Counted from the first letter of the stretch, positions 44,025-52,577 are shown. The stretch is 64,000 bases of DNA from Micromonospora chalcea (GCF_002926165.1 NZ_MAGP01000110.1:62001-126000), one strand, 5' to 3'. Translations and numbers: made by a program. The notes: generated by a model not told the origin, from the sequence alone.

Positions 44025-44480
44025 GTGGCCGTAAAGATCCGGCTCCTGCGGATGGGCAAGATCCGCAACCCGCAGTACCGCATCGTCATCGCCGACTCGC
44101 GTACCAAGCGTGACGGTCGCGCGATCGAGTTCGTCGGTGTGTACCAGCCGAAGGAAGACCCTTCGGTGATCGAGGTCAAGTCGGAGCGGGTCCAGTACTG
44201 GCTCTCGGTCGGCGCTCAGCCGAGCGAGGCCGTGCAGCGCCTGCTGGAGCTGACCGGTGACTGGCAGAAGTTCAAGGGCCTGCCGGCCCCGCCGCCGCTG
44301 AAGGTCGCCCCCGAGCGGGCCGACCGCAAGGCGGCGTACGAGGCCGAGGCGAAGGCCGCCGCCGGCGTGGCGGACACCCCGGCCAAGCCGGCCAAGAAGG
44401 CCGCCGCCAAGGCGGAGGAGCCGAAGGCCGAGGCCAAGGCCGAGGAGCAGACCGGTGCCGAGTCCGGCGAGCAGGCCTGA
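44025..44480 (+). CDS. rpsP: 30S ribosomal protein S16
   Basis: A 151-aa S16 made of the standard 80-residue core ([20 protein letters not shown] at the start, [20 protein letters not shown]) plus a long C-terminal tail of about 60 residues rich in Ala, Lys and Glu ([20 protein letters not shown]). Such tails occur in other actinobacterial S16 proteins. It heads the rpsP-khpA-rimM-trmD operon. CAGAAT near 43862 may be the -10 box of its promoter, leaving a leader of about 150 nt in the 242-bp gap. Confidence 0.97.
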   Translation: MAVKIRLLRMGKIRNPQYRIVIADSRTKRDGRAIEFVGVYQPKEDPSVIEVKSERVQYWLSVGAQPSEAVQRLLELTGDWQKFKGLPAPPPLKVAPERADRKAAYEAEAKAAAGVADTPAKPAKKAAAKAEEPKAEAKAEEQTGAESGEQA

Positions 44481-44481
44481 C

Positions 44482-44715
44482 ATGCCGCTGCGTCCCGCTC
44501 TGGAGCACCTGGTCAAGGGCATCGTCGACCACCCGGACGACGTCCGGGTGCGGATGGTCGACTCCCGTCGGGGCAAGCGCCTCGAAGTCCGCGTGCACCC
44601 CGAGGACCTCGGCACGGTGATCGGGCGGTCCGGCCGGACCGCCAGGGCGCTGCGCCAGGTGATCGGGTCCATCGGCGGGCGTGGGGTACGCGTCGACATC
44701 GTCGACTCGTACTGA
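44482..44715 (+). CDS. khpA: KH-domain RNA-binding protein KhpA
   Basis: A 77-aa single KH-domain protein with the GxxG-type loop in DLGTVIGRSGRTARALRQVI. It binds structured RNA, pairs with KhpB in other bacteria, and is nearly always found between rpsP and rimM. The ATG at 44482 is just one base after the rpsP stop, and the stop overlaps the rimM start by one base (TGATG), so translation is coupled along the operon. Confidence 0.93.
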   Translation: MPLRPALEHLVKGIVDHPDDVRVRMVDSRRGKRLEVRVHPEDLGTVIGRSGRTARALRQVIGSIGGRGVRVDIVDSY

Positions 44716-45254
44716 TGCTTCTCGTCGTCGGCCGGATCGGTAAGCCGCACGGCATCCGCGGTGAGGTCACCGTGGAGGTGCGTACCGACGAGCCCGAAGC
44801 ACGGTTCGCCCCCGGTTCGGTGTTGACCACCGAGCCGGGGGTCACCCCGTCGGAGCCCGGCGCCTGGCGGGTGCCGCCGGCGCTCACCGTCGAGTCGGCC
44901 CGCTGGCACCAGGGGCGGCTGCTCGTCGCCTTCGAGGGCGTGCTGGAGCGCAACGTCGCCGAGGCGCTGCGCAACACGCTGCTCGGCGTGGACAGCGCCG
45001 ACGTCGCCCCGCCGGAGGACCCGGAGGAGTTCCACGACCACCAGCTGGTCGGCCTCGCCGTGGTCACCCGGGACGGGGAGCACGTGGGCGAGGTGGCCCG
45101 CATCGACCACGCGCCCGCATCCGACATGCTGGTGCTGCGGCGGCCCGAGGGGCGTACCGCGCTGGTCCCGTTCGTCAAGGCGATAGTGCCCGAGGTGGAT
45201 CTGGCCGGCGGTCGCGTCGTCGTCGACCTGCCCGACGGCCTGCTCGATCTCTAG
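44715..45254 (+). CDS. rimM: Ribosome maturation factor RimM
   Basis: This 179-aa protein assists assembly of the 30S head with S19. The N-terminal RimM barrel starts VVGRIGKPHGIRGEVTVEVRTD, and the C-terminal PRC-barrel domain contains FHDHQLVGLAVVTRDGEHVGEV and LVPFVKAIVPEVDLAGGRVVVD. The ATG shares a base with the khpA stop. It is followed by trmD after 27 bp, the usual operon order. Confidence 0.96.
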   Translation: MLLVVGRIGKPHGIRGEVTVEVRTDEPEARFAPGSVLTTEPGVTPSEPGAWRVPPALTVESARWHQGRLLVAFEGVLERNVAEALRNTLLGVDSADVAPPEDPEEFHDHQLVGLAVVTRDGEHVGEVARIDHAPASDMLVLRRPEGRTALVPFVKAIVPEVDLAGGRVVVDLPDGLLDL

Positions 45255-45281
45255 CTCTCGACCTCCGGCTGGAGCCACCGC

Positions 45282-46070
45282 ATGCGCGTCGACATCGTGT
45301 CGATCTTCCCTGAGTACTTCGCCCCGCTGGACCTGTCGCTGATCGGCAAGGCCCGCGCGAACGGCACGCTGCGGCTGGCCGTACACGATCTGCGGACCTG
45401 GACCCACGACGTGCACCGCACCGTCGACGACACGCCCTACGGCGGCGGTCCCGGCATGGTGATGCGGCCGGAGCCGTGGGGTGAGGCGCTGGACGCGCTG
45501 GCGCCGGGCGAGCTGAGCCCGGACGGGCACACGCTGCCCCGGCTGATCGTGCCGTCCCCGGCCGGCGTCCCGTTCACCCAGGCCCTGGCGCACGAGCTGG
45601 CCGCCGAGTCGCACCTGCTGTTCGCCTGCGGCCGGTACGAGGGCATCGACCAGCGGGTGCTGGACCACGCGGCGACCCGGATGCCGGTGACCGAGGTCTC
45701 CCTGGGTGACTACGTGCTCTTCGGCGGCGAGGTGGCAGTGCTGGTGATCCTGGAGGCGGTCACCCGGCTGCTGCCCGGGGTGCTGGGCAACGCCGGCTCG
45801 CTGGACGAGGAGTCACACGCGCACGGGCTGCTGGAGGCCCCGCTCTACACGAAGCCGGCGACCTGGCGCGGGCTGGATGTGCCGGAGGTGCTGCGCTCCG
45901 GCGACCACGGCCGGATCGCCCGCTGGCGCCGGGACGAGGCGCTGCTGCGCACGGCCGGGCGCCGCCCCGACATGATCGGCGCGCTGGCCCCGGAGACGCT
46001 CGACAAGCGGGACCGGGCGACGCTGGACCGGGGCGGATTTTCCCCGCCACCGGGGCATGTGGCAAAGTAG
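45282..46070 (+). CDS. trmD: tRNA (guanine37-N1)-methyltransferase
   Basis: A 262-aa SPOUT-family (knotted) methyltransferase that methylates G37 of tRNAs, preventing frameshifts. The start [23 protein letters not shown] is canonical. [36 protein letters not shown] and [21 protein letters not shown] form the SAM-binding trefoil knot. CTGGAG lies 7 nt before the ATG. It is the last gene of the rpsP operon; rplS follows after 143 bp. Confidence 0.97.
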   Translation: MRVDIVSIFPEYFAPLDLSLIGKARANGTLRLAVHDLRTWTHDVHRTVDDTPYGGGPGMVMRPEPWGEALDALAPGELSPDGHTLPRLIVPSPAGVPFTQALAHELAAESHLLFACGRYEGIDQRVLDHAATRMPVTEVSLGDYVLFGGEVAVLVILEAVTRLLPGVLGNAGSLDEESHAHGLLEAPLYTKPATWRGLDVPEVLRSGDHGRIARWRRDEALLRTAGRRPDMIGALAPETLDKRDRATLDRGGFSPPPGHVAK

Positions 46071-46168
46071 AGGGGTTGCCGCATCCGTCCACGCCGTGGG
46101 CGGCTGCGAGGACCCTCGACCGGGGCCGGTCTCGCCGGTCACCACCCGGGGGTCAGAATCACCCATCC

Positions 46169-46189
46169 GCGCATCGACTGACGATGCGC
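46169..46189 (+). promoter_or_regulatory. Leader hairpin upstream of rplS
   Basis: GCGCATCG (46169-46176), loop ACTGA, CGATGCGC (46182-46189): a perfect 8-bp stem that ends 24 nt before the rplS ATG, within the trmD-rplS gap. Its position suits ribosomal-protein leader control, but no such RNA is established for this group to my knowledge. Confidence 0.5.
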
Positions 46190-46213
46190 CGTGAGCCTCA
46201 CGAGGACGCAGCG

Positions 46214-46573
46214 ATGAACCTCCTGGACGCCCTTGACGCCCAGTCGAAGCGTACCGACCTGCCCGACTTCCGTGCCGGTGACACCGTCAAGGTGCACGCG
46301 CGGGTCGTCGAGGGCAACCGCTCCCGGGTCCAGATCTTCCAGGGCGTCGTCATCCGCCGCCAGGGTGACGGTCTGCGCGAGACCTTCTCGGTCCGCAAGG
46401 TCAGCTTCGGCGTCGGCGTGGAGCGGACCTACCCGCTCAACGGCCCGGGCATCGACCGGATCGAGGTCGTGACCCGCGGTGACGTGCGTCGCGCCAAGCT
46501 CTACTACCTGCGTGAGCTGCGGGGCAAGAAGGCCAAGATCAAGGAGCTGCGGGAGAAGCAGCCGGCGAACTGA
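46214..46573 (+). CDS. rplS: 50S ribosomal protein L19
   Basis: A 119-aa L19 located at the interface of the ribosomal subunits. It has [53 protein letters not shown] and [20 protein letters not shown], all standard for the family. GAGGACG lies upstream of the ATG; longer in-frame starts reach into the leader and are not supported. The 143-bp leader after trmD holds a small hairpin, and a long hairpin follows the gene. Confidence 0.97.
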   Translation: MNLLDALDAQSKRTDLPDFRAGDTVKVHARVVEGNRSRVQIFQGVVIRRQGDGLRETFSVRKVSFGVGVERTYPLNGPGIDRIEVVTRGDVRRAKLYYLRELRGKKAKIKELREKQPAN

Positions 46574-46671
46574 TTCGCGTTCGCCACGCCGCCCGGCCTG
46601 CGCGGATGTCGTATCGACCAGACCGCATTACCCTGGTCGGTACGGGCGCAGCCGGACGGTGCGAAACGGTC

Positions 46672-46716
46672 CACTACCGCCCGTGGGGTCTCGAAGGAGA
46701 CTCCCGGGCGGTAGTG
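46672..46716 (+). terminator. Long 20-bp hairpin between rplS and lepB
   Basis: CACTACCGCCCG (46672-46683) pairs perfectly with 46705-46716. After one bulged T, GGGGTCTC pairs with GAGACTCC (8 pairs, one G-U), capped by a GAAG loop at 46693-46696. It lies 98 bp after rplS and probably ends the ribosomal transcript. TAGTGT (46712-46717) overlapping the right arm could be the -10 box for lepB. Confidence 0.75.
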
Positions 46717-46741
46717 TCGTTTCCGCGGACCGGAGAGTGGC

Positions 46742-47626
46742 ATGGTGCAGATGGTTGACGAGGACGGCGCCGTCGATCCCTGGCGCCGGCGGGCCCGGCG
46801 CGGGCGTCGCCAGATGCCGCTCTGGCAGGAGCTTCCGCTGCTGCTCATCGTGGCGTTCTGCCTGGCGGTGCTGATCCGCACGTTCCTGCTCCAGGCGTTC
46901 TTCATCCCCTCCGGGTCGATGGAGAACACGCTGCTCGTCGGCGACCGGGTGCTCGTCAACAAGGTCGTCTACGACGTCCGCGACCCGGTCCGCGGCGAGG
47001 TGGTGGTGTTCCGCGGCACCGACCGCTGGGTCGCCCAGGAGGCGCCCGCGCCACCCACCAACTTCGCCGGCCAGGTCAGCCGCACGCTCGGTGACCTGGT
47101 GGGCGTCAGCCGCCCCGGTGAGAAGGACTTCATCAAGCGGGTCATCGGCGTGCCGGGCGACAAGATCTGGTGCTGCGACGACGGCCGCGTGGTGGTCAAC
47201 GGGGTGCCGCTGGACGAGCAGGCGTACGTCTCCGAGGACTCCCCGCTCGAGCTTCCGCCCAATCCGAAGGAATGCCGGTCCCGGCAGTTCACCGAGGTGG
47301 TGGTGCCGCCGGGGCAGATCTTCGTGATGGGTGACCACCGGCTGGTCTCGCAGGACGCCCGATGTCAGGGGCCGGTGCCGATCGAGAACGTGATCGGTCG
47401 CGCCTTCATGATCGTCTGGCCGTCGCAGCGGTGGACCACCCTGCCCGTACCGGAGACGTTCGCGGACGTGCCGCGCGCGGACGCCGCGGCTGCCTCCGGC
47501 CCGGTCCCGGTGGATCCCGACCCGGTGGGCGGAGTCGTCCTGATCGTGCCGGTCGTGGCGACGCTCACGGTTCTCGCGGGTTCGGGGCGACTGCGCCGCA
47601 CCCGGGGACGTAGGCTCCTCCCGTGA
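46742..47626 (+). CDS. lepB: Signal peptidase I (first of two tandem)
   Basis: A 294-aa type I signal peptidase that cuts Sec and Tat signal peptides. A basic N-terminus and TM1 (ELPLLLIVAFCLAVLIRTFLLQAFFI) are followed by the catalytic serine box FIPSGSMENTL. DRVLVNKVVYD and the catalytic lysine in FIKRVIGVPGD come next, then VMGDHRLVSQDAR with SDSR-like VSQDAR. It has a second, C-terminal hydrophobic segment (VVLIVPVVATLTVLAG) that its neighbour lacks. GGAGAG precedes the ATG. Its last 4 bases overlap the second lepB. Confidence 0.95.
   Translation: MVQMVDEDGAVDPWRRRARRGRRQMPLWQELPLLLIVAFCLAVLIRTFLLQAFFIPSGSMENTLLVGDRVLVNKVVYDVRDPVRGEVVVFRGTDRWVAQEAPAPPTNFAGQVSRTLGDLVGVSRPGEKDFIKRVIGVPGDKIWCCDDGRVVVNGVPLDEQAYVSEDSPLELPPNPKECRSRQFTEVVVPPGQIFVMGDHRLVSQDARCQGPVPIENVIGRAFMIVWPSQRWTTLPVPETFADVPRADAAAASGPVPVDPDPVGGVVLIVPVVATLTVLAGSGRLRRTRGRRLLP
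47611..47616 (+). promoter_or_regulatory. -10 box TAGGCT inside the first lepB
   Basis: TAGGCT ends 6 nt before the GTG of the second signal peptidase, within the end of the first gene. It allows separate, leaderless expression of the second copy despite the GTGA overlap. Confidence 0.5.
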
Positions 47627-48255
47627 TCGACGAGCAGACCGAGAAGCCGCGCAACTCCTTCTGGAAGGAGCTGCCCATCCTCCTGGGTGTGGCGATCCTG
47701 GTCGCAGTGCTGGTTCGCGCCTTTGTGCTGCAGACCTTCTTCATCCCGTCGCCGTCCATGGAGAACACCCTCAAGATCGACGATCGGGTGCTGGTCAACA
47801 AGCTGGTCTACGACTTCCGCTCGCCGCACCGGGGCGAGGTGATCGTCTTCAAGGCGCCCACCGAGTGGAGCGGCAACCCCGACGGTGAGGACTTCATCAA
47901 GCGGGTGATCGGCGTCGGCGGCGATCACGTGGTCTGCTGCGACCGTACGGGCGGGCAGGACCGGCTGGTCATCAACGGCAAGCCGGTCGACGAGCCGTTC
48001 ATCTTCCCCGGCAACAAGCCCGCCGACCAGGACTTCGACATCACCGTGCCGAAGGGCCGGCTGTGGGTCATGGGTGACCACCGGGAGGCCTCCGGCGACT
48101 CGCTGGAGCACTGGCAGCAGTCCGGCGAGGACATCACCGTCGCCACCATCCCGGAGGGCGAGGTCGTCGGGCGGGCTTTCACCATCTTCTGGCCGGTCAG
48201 CCGCGCCACCTGGCTCAGCGTGCCGAAGCAGTTCGAGGGGATCCCCAATCCCTGA
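47623..48255 (+). CDS. lepB: Signal peptidase I (second of two tandem)
   Basis: A 210-aa paralogue of the preceding gene, with the same catalytic parts: ELPILLGVAILVAVLVRAFVLQTFFI membrane anchor, FIPSPSMENTL serine box, DFIKRVIGVGGDH with the lysine, and VMGDHREASGDSLEH. It lacks the extra C-terminal membrane segment and the long insertion of the first copy. The GTG overlaps the TGA of the first gene and has its own TAGGCT box. Multiple signal peptidases are normal in actinomycetes, possibly splitting the exported substrates. Confidence 0.95.
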   Translation: MIDEQTEKPRNSFWKELPILLGVAILVAVLVRAFVLQTFFIPSPSMENTLKIDDRVLVNKLVYDFRSPHRGEVIVFKAPTEWSGNPDGEDFIKRVIGVGGDHVVCCDRTGGQDRLVINGKPVDEPFIFPGNKPADQDFDITVPKGRLWVMGDHREASGDSLEHWQQSGEDITVATIPEGEVVGRAFTIFWPVSRATWLSVPKQFEGIPNP

Positions 48256-48345
48256 CCCGACGGCTTCCGCGCGCCCCCACGCCCACCCCCGGCCGCCGGC
48301 GGGAGGGCGTGGTCGTTCGTCGCAGCCGTCTGGCAGGCTGGTGCG

Positions 48346-48813
48346 GTGACCGTCTACACCCCTCGTCGCGCGGCCCGGGTGCTGCTGGTCGACGCGTCCG
48401 ACCGGGTGCTGCTCTTCGAGGGCAGTGATCCGGCCCGGCCGGGTCACCGCTACTGGTTCACCCCCGGCGGCGGGCTGGACCCGGGGGAGGCCCCGGCCGA
48501 CGGTGCGGCCCGTGAGCTGGCCGAGGAGACCGGCCTGCGGCTGGCCCCGGCCGAGCTGGGCGCGCCGGTCTGGTCGGAGACCGTCGAGTTCCCGTTCGAC
48601 GGCGTCTGGTACCGCCAGGAGCAGCAGTTCTACCTGGTCCGGGTGGCGGGCTGGGAGGTCGACACCACCGGATTCAACGACGTCGAGCGCGCGAGCGTGC
48701 ACGGGCACCGCTGGTGGACGGTGACCGACCTGGCCGCCACCGCCGAGCGTTACTACCCGCCGGACCTGCCCGGCCGGCTCGGCGCCGCGCTGGCGGGAGG
48801 CGGCGCATGCTGA
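48346..48813 (+). CDS. NUDIX hydrolase
   Basis: A 155-aa hydrolase of nucleoside-diphosphate-linked compounds. The Nudix box is complete: GGGLDPGEAPADGAARELAEETGL near residue 42-65 matches GX5EX7REUXEEXGU. Substrate unknown; a housecleaning role is possible. CAGGCT (48334-48339) ends 6 nt before the GTG start, another leaderless pattern. It overlaps rnhB by 7 bp, so the two are co-transcribed. Confidence 0.92.
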   Translation: MTVYTPRRAARVLLVDASDRVLLFEGSDPARPGHRYWFTPGGGLDPGEAPADGAARELAEETGLRLAPAELGAPVWSETVEFPFDGVWYRQEQQFYLVRVAGWEVDTTGFNDVERASVHGHRWWTVTDLAATAERYYPPDLPGRLGAALAGGGAC

Positions 48814-49682
48814 CCCCGCCGCGCACCGTGGTGCGCCGCGACGGCGGCCTCTACGCGCTGGAGCGGGCCCTGCAACGGCGGGGCTTCCGCTACGTCGCGG
48901 GCGCCGACGAGGCGGGCCGGGGCGCCTGCGCCGGGCCGCTGGTCGCCGCCGCCGCGATCCTGCCCGAGGGGCGCCGGGGCGAGATCGACGAGCTGGCCGA
49001 CTCCAAGCTGCTCACCCCCGCCGCCCGCGAGCGCGTCCACGACGAGGTGGTGGCGCGGGCGCTCGCGTACGCCGTGGTGGTCATCCCGGCCGAGGAGGTG
49101 GACGCGCGCGGGCTGCACGTGTGCAACCTCGCCGCGATGCGCCGGGCGCTCGCCTCGCTCACCACCCGCCCGGAGTACGTCCTGACCGACGGCTTCGGCG
49201 TCGACGGGCTCGACGTGCCGGGGCTGGCGGTCTGGAAGGGCGACCGGGTGGCCGCGTGCGTGGCGGCGGCCAGTGTGCTCGCCAAGGTCACCCGGGACCG
49301 GATCATGGTGGAACTGGACGGGCGGTTCCCCGGCTACGGCTTCGCCGAGCACAAGGGTTACATCACCGCCGAGCACAGCGCCGCGCTGCGCGCGCTCGGG
49401 CCCTGCCGGGAACACCGCTTCTCGTACGTGAACGTGGCCGCCGTCTCCGGACGGGACGGCCGGCCTCCCCGCGCCCGCCGCCCGGCGGGCGCCGACGTGG
49501 TGTCGCCCGAGCCCGTGGCCGGGCTGCCGGGACTCGGGGCCGGCGCGTTCGCCGGGCGCCCGGACGAGCCGATGGGGCGCTCCGGCGCGCCAGGGGGTAC
49601 CGTCGGCGTGGCGTTGGGCGAGCAGCCGCGACCTCCGGCGTCGGTGGGGGAAGATGTGGTCATGGAAGGCGGAGTGCGATGA
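48807..49682 (+). CDS. rnhB: Ribonuclease HII
   Basis: Removes ribonucleotides and RNA primers from RNA-DNA hybrids. The 291-aa product has the metal site in YVAGADEAGRGACAGPLVAAA near residue 31, LADSKLLTPAARE, and AEHKGYITAEHSAALRALGPC. The RNase HII core ends near residue 215. The remaining roughly 75 residues (Gly/Pro/Ala-rich, GRPPRARRPAGADV onward) are an extension not needed for catalysis, probably disordered. GGGAGG is 6 nt before the ATG. It overlaps the NUDIX gene and, by ATGA, the DUF2469 gene. Confidence 0.95.
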   Translation: MLTPPRTVVRRDGGLYALERALQRRGFRYVAGADEAGRGACAGPLVAAAAILPEGRRGEIDELADSKLLTPAARERVHDEVVARALAYAVVVIPAEEVDARGLHVCNLAAMRRALASLTTRPEYVLTDGFGVDGLDVPGLAVWKGDRVAACVAAASVLAKVTRDRIMVELDGRFPGYGFAEHKGYITAEHSAALRALGPCREHRFSYVNVAAVSGRDGRPPRARRPAGADVVSPEPVAGLPGLGAGAFAGRPDEPMGRSGAPGGTVGVALGEQPRPPASVGEDVVMEGGVR

Positions 49683-50002
49683 GCGCGGAAGATCTCGAGA
49701 AGTACGAGACCGAGATGGAGCTGCAGCTCTACCGGGAGTACCGCGACATTGTCCGCCAGTTCTCCTACGTGGTGGAGACCGAGCGCCGTTTCTATCTGGC
49801 GAACCAGGTCGACCTGCACGTCCGCAACTCGGACGGTGAGGTCTACTTCGAGGTCGAGATGCACGACGCCTGGGTGTGGGACATGTACCGGCCTGCCCGT
49901 TTCGTCAAGAACGTCCGAGTGATGACGTTCAAGGACGTCAATGTGGAAGAGCTCGAAAAGCCCGACATCTCGCTTCCCGCAGATTCCGGATTCGGGAGCT
50001 GA
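49679..50002 (+). CDS. DUF2469 protein
   Basis: A 107-aa acidic protein of the DUF2469 family, almost always next to rnhB in actinobacteria. SAEDLEKYETEMELQLYREYRDIVRQFSYVVETERRFYLAN followed by GEVYFEVEMHDAWVWDMYRPARFVKNVRV is highly conserved. No function is known. It overlaps rnhB by ATGA. Its transcript should end at the hairpin at 50006-50025 shared with the convergent oxidoreductase gene. Confidence 0.94.
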   Translation: MSAEDLEKYETEMELQLYREYRDIVRQFSYVVETERRFYLANQVDLHVRNSDGEVYFEVEMHDAWVWDMYRPARFVKNVRVMTFKDVNVEELEKPDISLPADSGFGS

Positions 50003-50005
50003 TCC

Positions 50006-50025
50006 CCGGGCGGCCCGCCGCCCGG
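50006..50025. terminator. Shared hairpin between convergent genes
   Basis: CCGGGCGGC (50006-50014), CC, GCCGCCCGG (50017-50025): a perfect 9-bp stem lying wholly in the 24-bp gap between the DUF2469 stop and the stop of the minus-strand oxidoreductase. It can serve both directions. Confidence 0.65.
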
Positions 50026-50026
50026 A

Positions 50027-51133
50027 TCACCGCTCCGGCACGACCACTTCGACCCGCTGCACCAGGTTGTTCGCGAACCCGCCCCGGTTCCACGGCTGCT
50101 CGACCGGCTGAGTGCGCCCCGAGGCGTCGGTCGCCCGGGCGCCCAGCACGTACCGCCCCGGGGTCGCCGTCCAGCTCACCGACCATCGACGCCACGCCCA
50201 CTCGCCGCCGGCCGGCTCGTCCAGGACCGCCGGCGTCCACGTGCCGCCACCGTCCGTCGTCACCTCGACCGACGTCACCGGCGCGTGCCCGGACCAGGCC
50301 CGGCCGTCCAGAGTGCACGGCCCCGGCCGCACCACCCGGGTCCGGGACATGAAGTCCGGGAACCCGGGCGGGCGCACCAGGGCACGCGGCTCGATCCGGG
50401 TCACCGGCACGCCCGGGTCGTCGGCGTCACGCCGTAACCGGTAGGCCACCGCGTTCTGGTAGCCGTCGAACGGCTCGTTCGTCACGGTGATGTCGCGCAG
50501 CCACTTCACGTGCGCCATGCCGTACCAGCCGGGCACGATCAGCCGCAGCGGCGCGCCGTGCTGCGGCAGCAGGGGAGCGCCGTTCATCTCGTACGCCAGC
50601 AGCACCTCCTCGCGCAGCGCGTCGGCCACCGGCAGCGCCCGCTGGTAGTCCTGCTCGACGCCGCGCTCGATCCCGTGGTCCGCCCCGGTGAACACCACGT
50701 CCACCGCGTCGCCGGACAGCCCGGCGTCGCGCAGCAGCGGCGCCAGCGGGGTACCGGTCCACTCGGCGTTGCCCACCGCCTCCACCAGCCAGGGCTGGCT
50801 CACCGGGCGGGGCCGCAGCAGCGCCCGGCCGTTGCCCGCGCACTCCAGCGTCACCCGGTGGGTCACCCGGGGCCGGTCGCGCAGCGCCGCCAGGTCCAGC
50901 CGCAGTGGACGCTGCACCGCGCCGGACACGCTCAGCGCGTACGCGGCCGGGTCGACGTCCGGGATGTCGTAGTGGATGAGCAGGTAGTGCAGGCCCGCCG
51001 GGGTCACGTCGTAGCGCAGCGCCTCCAGCGGGATGCCGTGGTTGCGCGCGGCGAGCTGGAGCTCCTCGGCGCTGATCGCCTCGTCCGGCCCGGCGACCCG
51101 GGCGGGCCGGCTCGCGTCGTCCACTGTGGTCAT
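50027..51133 (-). CDS. Molybdopterin-dependent oxidoreductase, sulfite-oxidase family
   Basis: A 368-aa molybdenum-cofactor enzyme. The sulfite-oxidase domain has TLECAGNGRALL, whose Cys would ligate molybdenum, and WTGTPLAPLLRDAGL. RLIVPGWYGMAHVKWLRDITV follows, then a C-terminal Ig-like dimerisation domain (RTRVVRPG, VEVTTDGGGTWTPAV, WSVSWTATPGRYVLGARATDASG). It has no signal peptide or heme domain, so electron acceptor and substrate are unknown. The ATG at 51133 overlaps the methyltransferase stop (ATGA), and the two form an operon. Confidence 0.9.
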   Translation of the reverse strand: MTTVDDASRPARVAGPDEAISAEELQLAARNHGIPLEALRYDVTPAGLHYLLIHYDIPDVDPAAYALSVSGAVQRPLRLDLAALRDRPRVTHRVTLECAGNGRALLRPRPVSQPWLVEAVGNAEWTGTPLAPLLRDAGLSGDAVDVVFTGADHGIERGVEQDYQRALPVADALREEVLLAYEMNGAPLLPQHGAPLRLIVPGWYGMAHVKWLRDITVTNEPFDGYQNAVAYRLRRDADDPGVPVTRIEPRALVRPPGFPDFMSRTRVVRPGPCTLDGRAWSGHAPVTSVEVTTDGGGTWTPAVLDEPAGGEWAWRRWSVSWTATPGRYVLGARATDASGRTQPVEQPWNRGGFANNLVQRVEVVVPER

Positions 51134-51789
51134 GCCTGCTCCGTCCGCTCCAGCACGTCGTAGCCCACGAACGTGAACATCCGTGCACCCGGCACCAGCG
51201 GGCGCGGGGTGCCGGTGAAGCGGTGCGCGCCGACACCCACACCGTCGGCCGGGCTGCCCACCGCGACCGGCTCGAAGCCCTCCTCGGCGAACCACTCGCA
51301 GATCACCGGCACCAGATCCGGCTCGCGCCGGTGCCGCGTCCACAGCACCATGCCGCCGGTGGCGCAGAGCGAGGCGCAGTGCCGCACCGTCGCCCGGATG
51401 CCGTCGTCGGTGATGTTGCCGAAGATGCCGCAGACCAGCACCAGATCGGCCGGGGCCAGATCGGCGTAGCCGTCGGTCAGCGCGGCGTCCCCGGTCACCA
51501 CCTGCACGCCGGTGAGCCCCGCGTCGGCGGTGGCGCGGCGGGCCAGATCGGCGTTGCGCGGGTCCAGCTCGACCAGGCGGGCGGTCACGTCGGCGCCCCG
51601 GGGGTGAGCGGCCAGCACCGGGATCAGGTCACGGCCCTGACCGGCGCAGAGACTCAGCGCGCGCAGCGGACCGGGCGGCGCGGCGTCGAGGGCGTCGGCG
51701 ACACGCCGCCGCACCTCGGCGAGCCGCCGGGCCAGTGCGGACTCGGGCTGGTCGTAGTCGCGGTGCCAGGCGTACCAGTCCTTCGTCAC
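51130..51789 (-). CDS. Class I SAM-dependent methyltransferase
   Basis: A 219-aa methyltransferase. The SAM-binding glycine loop LSLCAGQGRDLIPVL is near residue 47, the acidic residue ending strand 2 is in RLVELDPRN near 75, and DLVLVCGIFGNITDDGI near 115 is motif IV region. Substrate unknown. It is the first gene of a two-gene unit with the molybdopterin oxidoreductase, overlapping by 4 bp. Confidence 0.88.
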   Translation of the reverse strand: MTKDWYAWHRDYDQPESALARRLAEVRRRVADALDAAPPGPLRALSLCAGQGRDLIPVLAAHPRGADVTARLVELDPRNADLARRATADAGLTGVQVVTGDAALTDGYADLAPADLVLVCGIFGNITDDGIRATVRHCASLCATGGMVLWTRHRREPDLVPVICEWFAEEGFEPVAVGSPADGVGVGAHRFTGTPRPLVPGARMFTFVGYDVLERTEQA

Positions 51790-51907
51790 CCGGCCAGCAT
51801 AGGCGTCCCGGCCGTAGCAGATCCGCCCCGATGTTGGCGCTCGTCCACAGTGGGGGCGTCGTCCACAGGACGACCGCGTGGCGCGCGCGGGGCAGCACGC
51901 GGACGGT

Positions 51908-51913
51908 CAGGGT
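51908..51913 (+). promoter_or_regulatory. -10-like CAGGGT for leaderless start
   Basis: CAGGGT ends 7 nt before the GTG at 51921, with the same spacing as the TAGGCT boxes elsewhere in the window. Confidence 0.4.
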
Positions 51914-51920
51914 ACGCGGT

Positions 51921-52539
51921 GTGCGTATCCCCATCGGTCGGGCCGGCAGGGGCCTGCTGCTTGTGCTCGTGCTCGCCTTCTGGTTGCCGGGCGTCCCCGC
52001 GGCGAGCCTTGACGGGCCGGTGGCGGCGGGCGGCTCGGCGGCGGTCCTTGACGGGCCGGACGTCACGACGGGATACCGGGGCGCGCCCGGCGGGCCGGCG
52101 ACCGCCGGACGGTTCCGGTGGCCGCTGCCCGGTCCACCCCGTGTGGCACGCGGGTTCGACCCGCCGCCGCAGCCGTGGATGTCCGGGCACCGGGGCGTGG
52201 ACCTGGCGGACGCGCCCGGCGCGCAGGTCCGCTCGGCCGGCGCCGGGACCGTCCTGTTCGCCGGCTCGGTCGCCGGCCGGCCGGTCCTCACCGTCGGCCA
52301 CCACGACGGGCTGCGCACCACCTACGAGCCGGTCCGGTCCCGGGTCACCGCCGGCACCCGGGTCGACGCCGGCACCCCGATCGGTGACCTGCTCGCCGGG
52401 CATCCCGGCTGCGCCGAGGCGGCCTGCCTGCACTGGGGGCTGCGACGCGGCGCCGAGTACCTGGATCCGCTGGCGCTGCTCGGGCTCGGCCGGGTCCGGC
52501 TGCTGCCGCTCGACCCGGGAGCCGACGCCGGTCCCCTGA
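51921..52539 (+). CDS. M23 family metallopeptidase; 3' end irregular
   Basis: An exported peptidoglycan endopeptidase-like protein of about 200 aa. A signal peptide (GLLLVLVLAFWLPGVPAAS) is followed by an M23/LysM-less domain: FRWPLPGPPRVARGFDPPP, WMSGHRGVDLAD with metal His-x6-Asp, VGHHDGLRTTYEPV, and CLHWGLRRG with the catalytic HxH-like histidine. After the domain, at about 52500, the frame has no stop and continues antisense through the aminotransferase gene to 54047. A +1 shift near 52480-52530 would stop at TGA 52537-52539, which is the end given here. Either a frameshift, sequence error or real lost stop. Confidence 0.6.
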
Positions 52540-52577
52540 GTCGTGGCGCCGCCGCCGGCTTCGGCCGGATGCGCCGC

